Shown here: positions 1 through 8,777 of the stretch, one piece after another | How positions within the stretch are numbered: the first letter of the stretch is position 1 | How the letters are laid out: every line of letters begins with the position of its first letter | Assembly (NCBI RefSeq): GCF_009827335.1 | Contig: NZ_WTYH01000001.1 | Location: 2,517,501-2,581,500, forward strand | Direction of reading: 5' to 3' | DNA: 64,000 bases | Source of the DNA: Aurantiacibacter arachoides | GTDB lineage: Bacteria > Pseudomonadota > Alphaproteobacteria > Sphingomonadales > Sphingomonadaceae | Notes under the pieces: generated by a model | The model's database searches: none | The model's input: the letters and a program-made list of their open reading frames with translations, nothing else | What the model was told of the DNA's origin: nothing | Position numbers and translations under genes: made by a program

Positions 1-296
1 GAGACAGCCTCATGTCGTGAACCACTATACTAAAAGTCTTTTCATCTAATGGGAGTCACGTCTTACGCGCCAGCAACCCTCGTCCTCTAGCTGTCGCGCG
101 GGCAAACGGTTGGTCAGCGCTCCGCAATGCCTATTCGGCACCTTGCCGCAACATGAGCCCGCACCGCCATACGATCGCACAAACGTGTTGCCCGGGTGGC
201 GCTTACCATTTCCTCGAGTGCCGTCGTAAAATAAAGCAGTGCCAACTTTCCTTTATTGGCCGATCCGCGATGAAAAGCAAACTGTGTATAGAATAT
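1..296. other. Non-coding edge of window
   Basis: I see no convincing reading frame, RNA gene or repeat here. The stretch lies downstream of the lipoprotein gene that ends at 297 and is visibly less GC-rich than the core regions, as is the first 1.3 kb in general. It may belong to the accessory Rhs segment or to a neighbouring gene whose body lies outside the window. Confidence 0.5.
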
Positions 297-719
297 CTAT
301 AGATCATCTGCATCAGAGAAATTAACGACTTCAAATACAAAGTTTTGCAAGCAAAAGTTCGGCACAAAACTTCCCCCATAGTATCTTTTGTTTAAAAACC
401 TGTCCACGTCATTTTCACCAGTAGGCAAACTCTCGTAATCCACGGCTCGCCCGTTAATCTCGACAAACGAGCCCTCGAAGGCAGGCAATCGCCTAGCTAG
501 GCTTTCGTCGGTCACAAGGCTAACACAGCGTGGCTCATTATTTGAAAAAGGTCGATACTGATTGATGTCCCTCAAAGGGAAGACAATCCATTCTCCGCGA
601 TATGCTAGCCAGCCTGTGACCATGGTTGATGTCTGAACGATATCCGTCTGGGAGGTTGGCTCCGCTCTCGTGCATGAAGTAGTTAACAAGGCAAAAACAA
701 ATGCCACATTCCACACCAA
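297..719 (-). CDS. Small lipoprotein downstream of the Rhs tip; candidate partner or immunity protein
   Basis: Encodes about 140 aa from a TTG start at 719, with AGGA about 10 nt upstream, beginning 4 nt after the Rhs stop codon. The N-terminus is a hydrophobic stretch (VAFVFALLTTSC), a plausible lipoprotein signal with Cys16 as lipidation site. Oddly, the n-region has no positive charge: two lysines lie just before the TTG but no start codon precedes them closely. The frame stays open upstream to an ATG at 944, but that part overlaps the Rhs gene and looks non-protein. The mature part has no family I recognise. Tight coupling to an Rhs C-terminal domain suggests an immunity or accessory role, by analogy with Rhs toxin/immunity gene order. 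That is inference only. Confidence 0.55.
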   Translation of the reverse strand: MVWNVAFVFALLTTSCTRAEPTSQTDIVQTSTMVTGWLAYRGEWIVFPLRDINQYRPFSNNEPRCVSLVTDESLARRLPAFEGSFVEINGRAVDYESLPTGENDVDRFLNKRYYGGSFVPNFCLQNFVFEVVNFSDADDL

Positions 720-723
720 TTTC

Positions 724-2484
724 TTAGCATCCTCGCGATGGTGGCCCTGCGGACGGCCTCCGACCTTCAATATGTCGTGGAGCCCCGCCTCTCGAAATTG
801 TTCCATCCAACGCCCATGCTCCATTTCGAAATATCCCATAGACTTCCCGTTGACGCGCTGTGGCGTAATCCCCAGCCCCCGGCCAACTAAAGGCCCAATC
901 AGGGTGGGTGTGAACCGCGGCGATTGTCTGCATTTGTATATCATCGGAAATCATCGCAGTCTGCTGCCCCAGGACATTTCCGCAAACTGTAACTTCATCA
1001 ATTCTTGTCTCTGGCTCAAAAATAGACCCGTCAATAAGAATAAGCCAGAGCTGCTCACGCGGATATGTGCGTCTGCCAAAGTCTAAAGACCGTCCATTGA
1101 AACGATTTCGACGGGATGCCTCCTTCACAAGAGCGTCTATAGTTTGGATGGCGTAATCCATAAAATCATCATCGTTCTCGCCGCAAATGTCTTTCAGATT
1201 TGAGGACGATGTCTTACCAAAGAACCCAAATGAGCAGCCGTATTCAATGTCGTCGTTATCATTTACCGCGGCCAATCCACTAGGATCGACTCCATTCAAA
1301 GGGTCATTCCCCACATAGGTATATATATTCATCCCATCGCCGTATTCAATCGGATCGGTTTGCATGAACCGGCCAAGTGTCGGCGAGTACATGCGCGCTT
1401 TATAGTAATACAAACCGAGCTCAGGGACCCACGCCTGCGCCGTGTACTGGAACCGGCCGACGTTGTCCTGATCCGGCACGCCATATTCGTCATATGCGTT
1501 GGCTGCGATCAGGCTTCCCTGATAATCCGTCACTGCCACGGTCGAGCCCAGGCGGTCGGCATGGAGATAGCGGCGGTTGGCGTTCGAGACTGCGGCGCCC
1601 TCATACCAGATCACCGGGTCGTCGCCCGCCCCCGGTCCGTGAACATAGCGTCTCAGCAGGGTACCATTGCCCGAGTACTCAAGCACCAAATCTTGCCCGT
1701 CGTAGTAGTGGCGCCGCTGGGAACCGCTCGCACTGTTGCTGACCTCGTAGAGGCGACCGAGCGGATCGTAGCGCAGCGTTACTGTGGCGGGACCGGTGAC
1801 CGCCGAGACCATGCGGTTCTCGGTGTCGTAGGTCCATGTCGTGGTGCCGTCCGAGGTCAGGTTCCCGCTGGCGTCATAACCGTAGGACACAGCCTCCACC
1901 ACGGCGTACTGGTTCAGTCCGTTCGGCGCGTAGTCGAGATCGAAGTTTACATGGTTTCCAAACGCATAGGCATCGTTGTCGCGCGTCTCGCTCGTCAGCT
2001 GACTCGCGTGATTGGTCGCGAAGGTCCAGTTGGCGTCGCTGGCGGTACCGTTGAGATTGACTGTCATTGCGGAGAGACGACCCGCAGCTTCGAAGGTCCA
2101 TGAGGACTGGTTGGCGCTAAGAGTGCTGTTGGTCCATGCGTTGGCGGAGGGGCGACCCTGCGCGGTATAGGTCCGCGTTCCCAGTGCCGTTCCGCCCTGC
2201 TGCGGCAGATTGGTCAAACGGCCGAGCGCATCGAAGGCATTAACCCAGTAGTTCGCGTCGGGATGAGTGATCCGCGTGCGCCTCCCTCCCACATCGTACT
2301 GATAGCTAAGCGTGCGCGTCACGCTGTCCATGTTGTTTGATGAGCTCAGCAACTGGCCGAATGCGTTGAACGTGTTGGAGATCCCCTCACCTGCGGCGCT
2401 GTCGAAACGCGCGTACTCCATATTGCTCATCAGGTCGTAACCGAAGAACACATCGCGGGTAACCTGATGCTCTGCGGACGCCAT
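724..2484 (-). CDS. Rhs/YD-repeat protein, 5'-truncated, with JAB-like C-terminal domain
   Basis: A 586-aa frame with YD-type repeats (YQYDVGGRRTRI, YGYDASGNLTSD, WTYDTENRMVSA, LRYDPLGRLYEV) and then the RHS-associated core (YYYKARMYSPTLGRFMQTDP ... NDPLNGVDPSGL, about residues 355-405). After the core comes a variable tip of about 180 aa. It contains HTHPDWAFSWPGAGD followed by VYGIFRNGAW, resembling the metal-binding JAB/JAMM-like domain (DUF4329 type) seen in Rhs tips. Full Rhs proteins exceed 1000 aa and carry an export signal. Here the frame begins abruptly, with an in-frame TGA seven codons before the ATG and a receiver gene only 78 bp away, so most of the 5' part is missing. It may be a displaced orphan tip or a decaying gene. 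Whether it is expressed is unknown. Confidence 0.8.
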   Translation of the reverse strand: MASAEHQVTRDVFFGYDLMSNMEYARFDSAAGEGISNTFNAFGQLLSSSNNMDSVTRTLSYQYDVGGRRTRITHPDANYWVNAFDALGRLTNLPQQGGTALGTRTYTAQGRPSANAWTNSTLSANQSSWTFEAAGRLSAMTVNLNGTASDANWTFATNHASQLTSETRDNDAYAFGNHVNFDLDYAPNGLNQYAVVEAVSYGYDASGNLTSDGTTTWTYDTENRMVSAVTGPATVTLRYDPLGRLYEVSNSASGSQRRHYYDGQDLVLEYSGNGTLLRRYVHGPGAGDDPVIWYEGAAVSNANRRYLHADRLGSTVAVTDYQGSLIAANAYDEYGVPDQDNVGRFQYTAQAWVPELGLYYYKARMYSPTLGRFMQTDPIEYGDGMNIYTYVGNDPLNGVDPSGLAAVNDNDDIEYGCSFGFFGKTSSSNLKDICGENDDDFMDYAIQTIDALVKEASRRNRFNGRSLDFGRRTYPREQLWLILIDGSIFEPETRIDEVTVCGNVLGQQTAMISDDIQMQTIAAVHTHPDWAFSWPGAGDYATARQREVYGIFRNGAWALDGTISRGGAPRHIEGRRPSAGPPSRGC

Positions 2485-2562
2485 CCGGGCGATGGACTTC
2501 AGTCAGCTGAACGCCATCAATGACTTCGTTGAACTGCAGCTCAGAACCGAGCGACGGCACCG

Positions 2563-2913
2563 TTATCCGCCTGAAGCCTCGAGGGCAGCACTTAACTGCT
2601 CTGGGCTGTAAGGCTTGGTCAAGGTGGTAACGCCCGCGAACGCTTCTGGATGTTCAGCGTCGCCGTAACCGGTCGCAAAGATAAAGGGAATTCCTCGAAA
2701 ATTCAGTGCCTTTGCTACCCCATAGCTTCGCTCTCCGCGGATGTTCACGTCCAGCACTGCCACTTCAGGGACGAACTTTTCCAAGCAACCAAACGCTTCG
2801 TCGATGGTCGTAGCGAGGCAAACCTTGTTGCAGCCGAGGTCGATAAGCATATCTTCCAAAGCGAATGCCACGATCGCCTCATCTTCGAGAATGAGAACTG
2901 AATTGTACTGCAT
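2563..2913 (-). CDS. Single-domain response regulator (CheY-like receiver)
   Basis: A 116-aa protein that is only a receiver domain: acidic pair E10/D11, phospho-acceptor Asp55 (VAVLDVNIRG), Thr81 and Lys100 (TKPYS). I chose the ATG at 2913 because it lies 4 nt after the stop of the upstream HWE kinase with GAGGGT just before it; a longer frame to 2985 would overlap the kinase. Position and spacing indicate translational coupling, so it is the likely phosphotransfer partner of that kinase. There is no output domain, so it probably acts by protein contact or as a phosphate sink, as for other HWE-kinase-associated receivers. Confidence 0.85.
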   Translation of the reverse strand: MQYNSVLILEDEAIVAFALEDMLIDLGCNKVCLATTIDEAFGCLEKFVPEVAVLDVNIRGERSYGVAKALNFRGIPFIFATGYGDAEHPEAFAGVTTLTKPYSPEQLSAALEASGG

Positions 2914-2917
2914 ACCC

Positions 2918-4972
2918 TCAGTCCTGCTTCGGAAGCGGAGCGGTGATGGTGCACTGTATACCCGAGGAGCGAAAATTAAGCTCAACCTCCCCCTGCAACT
3001 CAGAAGCGAGGCCTCTTTCGATCATGCGTGTTCCGAAACCCCTCTTGTCGGGAGCCCTGACGGGAGGGCCGCCTGTCTCGGTCCATTGGAGGTGAAGGCG
3101 TGGCTTGCCATCGGTTCTCTCGACCCGCCAGTTGACTTCGACTGTGCCGGCCTTGTTCGACAGCGCCCCGTACTTGATCGCATTTGTACTGAGCTCATGA
3201 ATCGCCATGGCCAAGGAAACTGCCGTCTGGGGGGATAGAACAACATCTGGGCCTTCGAGAGTGACCCGACATGCGTCCTCGCCCGTCGTGGCTTCAACAG
3301 CGTCCCTGATCGTCTCCGACAAGAGAGCGTTCTCCCAGTTCTGACGGGTCAGCAGGTTGTGAGCTGCGGAAAGTGCGCTCAAACGCGCCCCGAACGAGGC
3401 TCTGGCTACGTCGCTTGGAACATCGTTTTTAAAGGATTGCTGCGCCAAGCCTTGAACGATCGCGAGCGTGTTTTTCACGCGATGATTCAGCTCGTTGATC
3501 AACAAAACCTGACGCTCTTCGACCAATTTTCTCTGGGTAATCTCGACTTGAGCATCACGGAAAAGCTGGGCATTGTCGAAAGCAATGGCTGCCTGAGACG
3601 CGATGCCCCCGATCAGCTCTTCGTGCGCATCTGTGAAAACTGCTGGGTTTTCATGTCCGAAGAACAATCCTCCGATGACTTTTCCCGTTCGCGATTTAAC
3701 CGGCACTGCCAGATAGCTTTTTACGGGAAGGTGATCCTTGGGAAGTCCATGGTGTGGGACATTGTGACCGTATCTTGGATCTCGTGTGATATCGTCGGAA
3801 CGCACTATCTCTGTGCCATCAAAAGTTGGCTTAAAGACTGGTGTCGCGCGGGGGTGACCGAACTGGTCAAACTTATCCCGATCAGCCCCGGACAAACTGT
3901 AGAGAAACAATGATTCTCCTCTTTCGTCCACGGTGTTATAAAAGAAGGCGCCGAACTGCGCAGATGTGAGAGCAACTCCCGCATCCGTCACTTGCTGAAC
4001 GATTTTGTCGAGATCGAGCTCGGACGCCAGCGCTGTGCCCGTCCGGTTGAGCGTCTCAAGGATATAAGCTTGTGACGCAAGCCGCTCCTCGAAATTCCGC
4101 TGCTCTGTGACCTCGTACCCTTCAGCAAAGATACCGGTTACCTTCCCATGTGTGTCCTTAATCGGCTGATAGATGAAATCGACATAGGCTAGCTCCGGAG
4201 GCTCGTCCGGCCTTCGTCGGATGTGGAGCGGCTGCTGACGTCCGACAAATGGCTCTCCGCTCTCATAAACGCTGTCGAGGAGGTCAAAGAAGCCTTGTCC
4301 GTCGAGTTCGGGAAGCGCCTGTCTCGCTGTCATTCCAAGTAGAGGGCGATCTCCGATCAAACTTTGGTATGCGGCGTTTACGAGATCGAATTTGTGCTGC
4401 GGTCCGGTCAGCATCGCCATAAAGCCCGGCGCCTGTGCAAAGAGGGTTTCGAGCCGCTCGCGTTCGGCCTTATTGCTTCGGATCGCCAAGACCTTCTGTG
4501 TGGTCTCCGTGCAAGCACAGTACAGGCCGCGCACTTTCCCGCCCTCATCTCTGACAGGGGAGTACGAGAAAGTGAAATAGGTTTCCTCCTCAAATCCATG
4601 CCGGTTCATCGTGAGAGGCAGGTCTTCGATCCATGAGGCAACGCCGTTCAGTGCCCCGTCGACCAGAGGCTCGAGATCGTCCCAGATCTCCTGCCAGATC
4701 TCCTTGAAGGGCTGTCCGAGCGCATGGGGATGCTTGTTTCCTAGGATTGGCGCATAAGCATCGTTATAAATAAAACCCAGATCGTCGCCCCACGCAATGA
4801 ACATTGGAAAGCGCGAACTGATCATCAGGGAGACGACAGACTGAAGTGATTGCGACCACTCTGCTGGCGGGCCAAGAGGGGATTTACTCCAGTCAAATTC
4901 AAGCATCATGTGACCCAGTGCCCCGCCCTCAGCGAGGAACGCCACTGGGCTTGTCGAAGAATCCTTACCCAT
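2918..4972 (-). CDS. HWE-family sensor histidine kinase (PAS-PAS-GAF)
   Basis: A 684-aa soluble kinase with no membrane segment. Two PAS-like regions (about 45-165 and 175-295; the second ends in the typical [13 protein letters not shown] linker) are followed by a GAF domain (about 310-475) and a HWE-type kinase core. The phospho-acceptor His497 sits in [12 protein letters not shown], the diagnostic W-E pair in RQNWENA, and the N-box in [14 protein letters not shown] kinases often act in light, redox or general-stress signalling in this order. No LOV cysteine motif is visible, so the input is unknown; GAF and PAS suggest a small ligand or redox cue. The receiver gene follows directly and is coupled to it. 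No PhyR/EcfG genes are nearby. Confidence 0.88.
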   Translation of the reverse strand: MGKDSSTSPVAFLAEGGALGHMMLEFDWSKSPLGPPAEWSQSLQSVVSLMISSRFPMFIAWGDDLGFIYNDAYAPILGNKHPHALGQPFKEIWQEIWDDLEPLVDGALNGVASWIEDLPLTMNRHGFEEETYFTFSYSPVRDEGGKVRGLYCACTETTQKVLAIRSNKAERERLETLFAQAPGFMAMLTGPQHKFDLVNAAYQSLIGDRPLLGMTARQALPELDGQGFFDLLDSVYESGEPFVGRQQPLHIRRRPDEPPELAYVDFIYQPIKDTHGKVTGIFAEGYEVTEQRNFEERLASQAYILETLNRTGTALASELDLDKIVQQVTDAGVALTSAQFGAFFYNTVDERGESLFLYSLSGADRDKFDQFGHPRATPVFKPTFDGTEIVRSDDITRDPRYGHNVPHHGLPKDHLPVKSYLAVPVKSRTGKVIGGLFFGHENPAVFTDAHEELIGGIASQAAIAFDNAQLFRDAQVEITQRKLVEERQVLLINELNHRVKNTLAIVQGLAQQSFKNDVPSDVARASFGARLSALSAAHNLLTRQNWENALLSETIRDAVEATTGEDACRVTLEGPDVVLSPQTAVSLAMAIHELSTNAIKYGALSNKAGTVEVNWRVERTDGKPRLHLQWTETGGPPVRAPDKRGFGTRMIERGLASELQGEVELNFRSSGIQCTITAPLPKQD

Positions 4973-5177
4973 TCTTCATCCGTTCAATCTTTCCCGTTTT
5001 ATGAACCGAAAGCGCTCACGGGTGTTTGCCGACAGCACTTCGCCTTTCGCCCTTAAGCTACCGAGTTCGTTGAGGTTCCTAATTAATTTACTGCAACACC
5101 TTAGTTGCCACATTGACACAGAGCATAGCACCCGATGTTATAGCAATTGCGCAGAAAGATGCGGAGGCTGTTTCACC

Positions 5178-5546
5178 TTAACACCACGGCTCGCGACGGC
5201 CTGACCAAGTGCGAGCCAATCCCTCGCGAACCAGTTGATCTCCCACCGACCCCCGCGAGTTTGTGACTACGGCTAACGTGCGACCGTAGCGGTCCTGACC
5301 GTCCCGATGAACAACGAACTGTTCGCTATTGAGGATTGCCACCAGCTGATCACGGGCGCGCACGGCCAGCCGGCTCTCGCTTGCACACTGCCCTTCCATT
5401 TCAGGCGTATCGATGTCCATCAGGCGGATGCGTTCGCGATCGACGATGAAGGTATCGCCATCGTGGACGCAGGTGATGCGCACACCCTGATTGGGACACA
5501 CTGCTATCGGAAATGAGAGCGCCAGGAGCGCGGCCATCGAAACCAT
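5178..5546 (-). CDS. Secreted SNase-like (thermonuclease-family) protein
   Basis: A 122-aa protein with a short N-terminal signal (MVSMAALLALSFPIAVC) followed by a staphylococcal-nuclease fold: VHDGDTFIV, the active-site strand RIRLMDIDTPE (Arg41, Asp46, Glu49) and DRYGRTLA (Arg86, Arg89), matching the Arg/Glu/Arg triad of the family. It is likely a periplasmic or secreted Ca2+-dependent nuclease, or a nuclease-fold protein of the small alphaproteobacterial type. The end is short, since the mature part is about 105 aa. The adjacent Excalibur-domain protein fits, because Excalibur domains often accompany SNase domains. Confidence 0.85.
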   Translation of the reverse strand: MVSMAALLALSFPIAVCPNQGVRITCVHDGDTFIVDRERIRLMDIDTPEMEGQCASESRLAVRARDQLVAILNSEQFVVHRDGQDRYGRTLAVVTNSRGSVGDQLVREGLARTWSGRREPWC

Positions 5547-5649
5547 GCAATCAATCCAATCCCTACGACAAAAACGAAGCTCGTCAGAAGGAAGAGAAAT
5601 TCGACATGAAGGGCAACATCGCCGGGGTCATCGTCGCTCCATTCCTTCA

Positions 5650-6042
5650 TCACTCGCACCCAACTCCATCACCGTCACGGTCTAGCTTTGAAGAATAGCC
5701 GGGATCGCCGCTTCTCACCGGGGCGGCACCCTGCGCCCGAGCATCGGAGCAGTTACGGAAATAGGCCGCGGTCACTGGTGCGGGCGCGATGTAAACCGGC
5801 TCCGGCTCTGGCCAAGGTTCGGGTTCTGGCTGCAGCTCCGGAGCTTGATAAAGTGTCGCAGGTTGAGGGTCGGTGTCGGCAACATCTGCTGCAGTTGCGG
5901 TGCGCTCGAACTCGCCGATAAGCCGGTACTCGGGCGGGGGCTCATCTCTGGCAGAAAACATATTCCCTACGACGATACCGCCTAGGCCGACTGCCACGAT
6001 GGTGCCGAGGCCGAATCTCTGTTGGCGTTGTTGACGTGCCAT
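5650..6042 (-). CDS. Membrane-anchored Excalibur calcium-binding domain protein
   Basis: A 130-aa protein: basic start (MARQQRQQRFG), one membrane anchor (about 11-28, LGTIVAVGLGGIVVGN), a Pro/Glu-rich spacer of PEPEPWPEPEP type, and a C-terminal Excalibur module (about 92-130) with two conserved cysteines and the EF-hand-like DRDGDGVGCE at the very end. Excalibur domains bind calcium and are often fused or adjacent to SNase-type surface nucleases, as here, where the nuclease gene follows on the same strand about 100 bp downstream. The exact role is unknown. Confidence 0.8.
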   Translation of the reverse strand: MARQQRQQRFGLGTIVAVGLGGIVVGNMFSARDEPPPEYRLIGEFERTATAADVADTDPQPATLYQAPELQPEPEPWPEPEPVYIAPAPVTAAYFRNCSDARAQGAAPVRSGDPGYSSKLDRDGDGVGCE

Positions 6043-6179
6043 CTTTCCCTAGCCCGATTGCCAAGTTCATCGCATACGATGCGGCTGCAAACAATCGCTT
6101 AACGGGAGCAACAGGATAGTAGCCCAAGCGAGAGTTGAGGTCCGCCGGCGCAGTTACATAGTGGAGAGGGCCTGACCTT

Positions 6180-6376
6180 TCTGTCGGCTTCGGTCCCCGA
6201 TCAACTGGCATCTGCCAATCAGCCGCTAACGCTCTCGTTGCTGAGGCTGACGCACTATGCCGATCCTGCACCGATGAATCTCCTCGTATCACCATCAAAT
6301 TCAGTATCGAGCCCAATCGCCAACGCGTCGACCTGACGAATAGCGTCATCGTCGTCGGCATAGAAAATGCGCGCCG
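6180..6376 (-). pseudogene. Decayed response-regulator receiver gene
   Basis: Directly after the hybrid kinase stop, the minus strand encodes ARIFYADDDDAIRQVDALAI and continues GLDTEFDGDTRRFIGAGSA before a TAG at 6257-6255. This resembles the first beta strand, acidic pocket and helix 1 of a CheY-like receiver. After a frame change near the TAG, another frame reads ATRALAADWQMPVDRGP, like the helix-2 to phospho-acceptor loop but lacking the aspartate strand. No start codon lies in front of the first part. I read it as a frameshifted, shortened remnant of a receiver gene once coupled to the kinase. The rest of 6043-6180 holds nothing recognisable. Confidence 0.45.
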
Positions 6377-8533
6377 CTAAGCCTCCTCGCTCACCGTCCC
6401 AGCATCGCGCAGCAGTGTCTCCACCGCTTCGACCAGCCGCTCGAGGCTCGCCTTTGACTTGGTCAGGACCGCCTCGACTTGCTCCTCCAGCTCTGGCCCC
6501 GCATCTTGTGCCGTAAACAAGACGACGGGGGTAGCGCTGTCGCCGGGAGAACGAAGGACCGGAAGGAGTTCGAGCCCACTGCAGTCAGGTAGCGCAATGT
6601 CGAGAATAACGAGATCGAACCTTTCTGCCGTCAGGGCACGCTTAGCTTCCTCGATGTTGGTGACCGAGGTGACATGTGCGCGCCCCGAAAAAGCGCTCTG
6701 AACGACTTTTAGAACGTCCCGATCGTCATCGACGTGAAGGATGTGAGCACTTCCGGCAGGTGCCGGCGCCTCTACCCAGCTCGGCTCCGCAGCGGGAAGA
6801 TCGACGTGAAAGGCTGTCCCTTCCCCCGGCTTGCTGTCGAAAGAAACAGAGCCCCCGAGCCGCACCACGATTTCCCGCACTATGCTAAGGCCGAGACCTG
6901 TGCCGCCCTTTTGCCGGGTGTCGGAGCTGTCGGCTTGCGCGAACTTGTCGAAAATCCGCGGCTTGAATTCCTCCGGAACCCCGGGCCCTTTGTCCGCGAC
7001 TGTAATTCTGAAGCGTCGATCGAGGGGAAGGACGGAAATGTTCACCTCTCCCCCGTCAGGCGAGAATTTGGCTGCGTTGGATAGAAGGTTCGTCAGGACC
7101 TGCATCAGTCGGTCCGGGTCGGCTAAAACCGCCGCATCGGCAGGACCAAACTCGAGCCGGAATGAGACGCCGAGGCGCTCTGCAAACCCTCGGTTCGCCT
7201 GCACCGCCTGGTCGAGCAATGGCGTAAGTTCCACCGTCTGCATTTCGAAGGGCATGTTCCCTGATTCGATCTTCTCGATGTCGAGAATGTCATTTATCAA
7301 TCGAACCAGCCGCTCGCTGTTCGAGTGAGCGATCTCCAAAAGTCTTTTCGCAGTATCCGGTAGCTGTCCCGCTGCGCCGCCCACGAGCAGGCCAAGGGAA
7401 CCCGCGATCGAGGTTAACGGAGTGCGCAGTTCGTGGCTTACCGTCGAAACGAACTCAGACTTCATTTGATCGACGTGTTTGCGTTCGGTAATGTCGCGCA
7501 CGATCGCCACATAGCGCATCCCGTCCGCGAGTGGGACAGGACTGACGGCTACGTCGCTTGGAAATGTACTGTGGTCTTTGCGGCGGCCCATGAACTCCTG
7601 AGTGCGTCCCACATCTCCCTTCCGCCGCCTTTGAAGCCGCTTCAGGAAAGTTTCGACCTCGCCATGGTCTGGTGCGATTTCGAACAGTAATCCGATATCG
7701 CGCCGGACTAGCTCGGCCTCGTCGTAACCGTACATGCGGGCTGCGGCCGGATTTAGGCTTTCGATACTCCCGCTTGCGTTGAGCATGATGATGCCGTCTT
7801 TGGCGCTGTCAAATATCGTTTCCTGGCGCGATGAAAGGTCCTGAAGCCGGCGGACTGCGGCATTCTTTTCGGCCATGCTTCTGCTGTTCAAAAAGGCCGC
7901 GCCGAACAGGAGAGCTCCCAGTAGAGCGAGAAGAGCATACGTAAATAGCTGCAAGGAGCGCTGCGCTTCGTCGGCCATCCGGGTGACTTGCGCAAGGCGC
8001 ACCCGCTCTGCTGCCTCGATTTGCTCCACAATGCTGCGGATCGACACCATTAGAGACTTGCCGCGCCCGCTGCTGATAAGCGCAGCTGCTTCGGAAGCGG
8101 CACCAAGCTCTCGCAGCTGGACCGTACGCTTGGAAAAATCGAGCTTGGCCTCCGAGAGTTCTCGCAGCCTAACGAACTCCTGGGTGCGCGCCGAGCGCGG
8201 TCCGAACCTCTCTTCGACCTGATTAATTGAATTCCCGACTTCCTGTCGCGCCGCCAAATAGGGCGCAAGGAAGGCGGGGTCCCCGGTGACCACGTAGCCG
8301 CGTTGGCCGATCTCGATGTCTTGGTGGAGCGACAACATCCGCTGGATTTCGTTGCGAGCCAGGTAAGACTGCTCAACCTGGCTTCCAAGACGCTCGCTAC
8401 TCTCAAATTGTAGAGACAGAAGGTGCGCCAGAAGCAGTAGCATTATTGGAATTGCGAATAGGGCCGCTGAGCTCACGATGCGCGTTTGCGAGAAGGGAGC
8501 CATAGATGATCGCTCGTGGTTTTTCGTCCTCAT
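6377..8533 (-). CDS. Hybrid sensor histidine kinase (CHASE3-PAS-HisKA-HATPase-REC)
   Basis: A 718-aa membrane kinase. TM1 is at about 18-40 and TM2 at about 195-215, enclosing a periplasmic CHASE3 sensor with the typical IEIGQRGYVVTGDPAFL. A PAS domain follows (about 235-350), then HisKA with His367 in VSHELRTPLTS, an HATPase with N-box NLLSNAAKFSPDGG and G-box GGTGLGLSIV, and a C-terminal receiver (HVDDDRD, LDIALPDCSG). The receiver threonine is present (LFTAQD) and the lysine is in TKSKA, where the usual KP is KS. I keep the ATG at 8533 because AGGA lies 7 nt upstream; the ATG at 8503 is an alternative. It is transcribed divergently from the serine hydrolase at 8778. A decayed receiver gene follows, so the original output partner may have been lost. 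Confidence 0.9.
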   Translation of the reverse strand: MRTKNHERSSMAPFSQTRIVSSAALFAIPIMLLLLAHLLSLQFESSERLGSQVEQSYLARNEIQRMLSLHQDIEIGQRGYVVTGDPAFLAPYLAARQEVGNSINQVEERFGPRSARTQEFVRLRELSEAKLDFSKRTVQLRELGAASEAAALISSGRGKSLMVSIRSIVEQIEAAERVRLAQVTRMADEAQRSLQLFTYALLALLGALLFGAAFLNSRSMAEKNAAVRRLQDLSSRQETIFDSAKDGIIMLNASGSIESLNPAAARMYGYDEAELVRRDIGLLFEIAPDHGEVETFLKRLQRRRKGDVGRTQEFMGRRKDHSTFPSDVAVSPVPLADGMRYVAIVRDITERKHVDQMKSEFVSTVSHELRTPLTSIAGSLGLLVGGAAGQLPDTAKRLLEIAHSNSERLVRLINDILDIEKIESGNMPFEMQTVELTPLLDQAVQANRGFAERLGVSFRLEFGPADAAVLADPDRLMQVLTNLLSNAAKFSPDGGEVNISVLPLDRRFRITVADKGPGVPEEFKPRIFDKFAQADSSDTRQKGGTGLGLSIVREIVVRLGGSVSFDSKPGEGTAFHVDLPAAEPSWVEAPAPAGSAHILHVDDDRDVLKVVQSAFSGRAHVTSVTNIEEAKRALTAERFDLVILDIALPDCSGLELLPVLRSPGDSATPVVLFTAQDAGPELEEQVEAVLTKSKASLERLVEAVETLLRDAGTVSEEA

Positions 8534-8777
8534 GCACCATTCCTAGTCGCGCCGGTATGCGGCGCAACGTAATAGGTGCGTCTAGAAACGATTCAGGCTC
8601 GGCGAGAGGGGAAGCGGACATTTGGCGCGGCGGCATCAAATGACGTGCGTAAGCGTTAACAGCGGTAAAGCTCGACAATCGACTTAGATGCGTCGGTCCG
8701 TAATCCTCGGCATCTCGTTCTGCGTGTTGCAGGCGAGAGACATTTGCGGGGACCGAGAGGCGCGGAGGGGGCAAGCA

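Noticed and set aside
5942..6361. 139-codon minus-strand frame
   Set aside because: Only its middle (ALAADWQMP) looks protein-like; I interpret that as part of a decayed receiver, not an intact gene.
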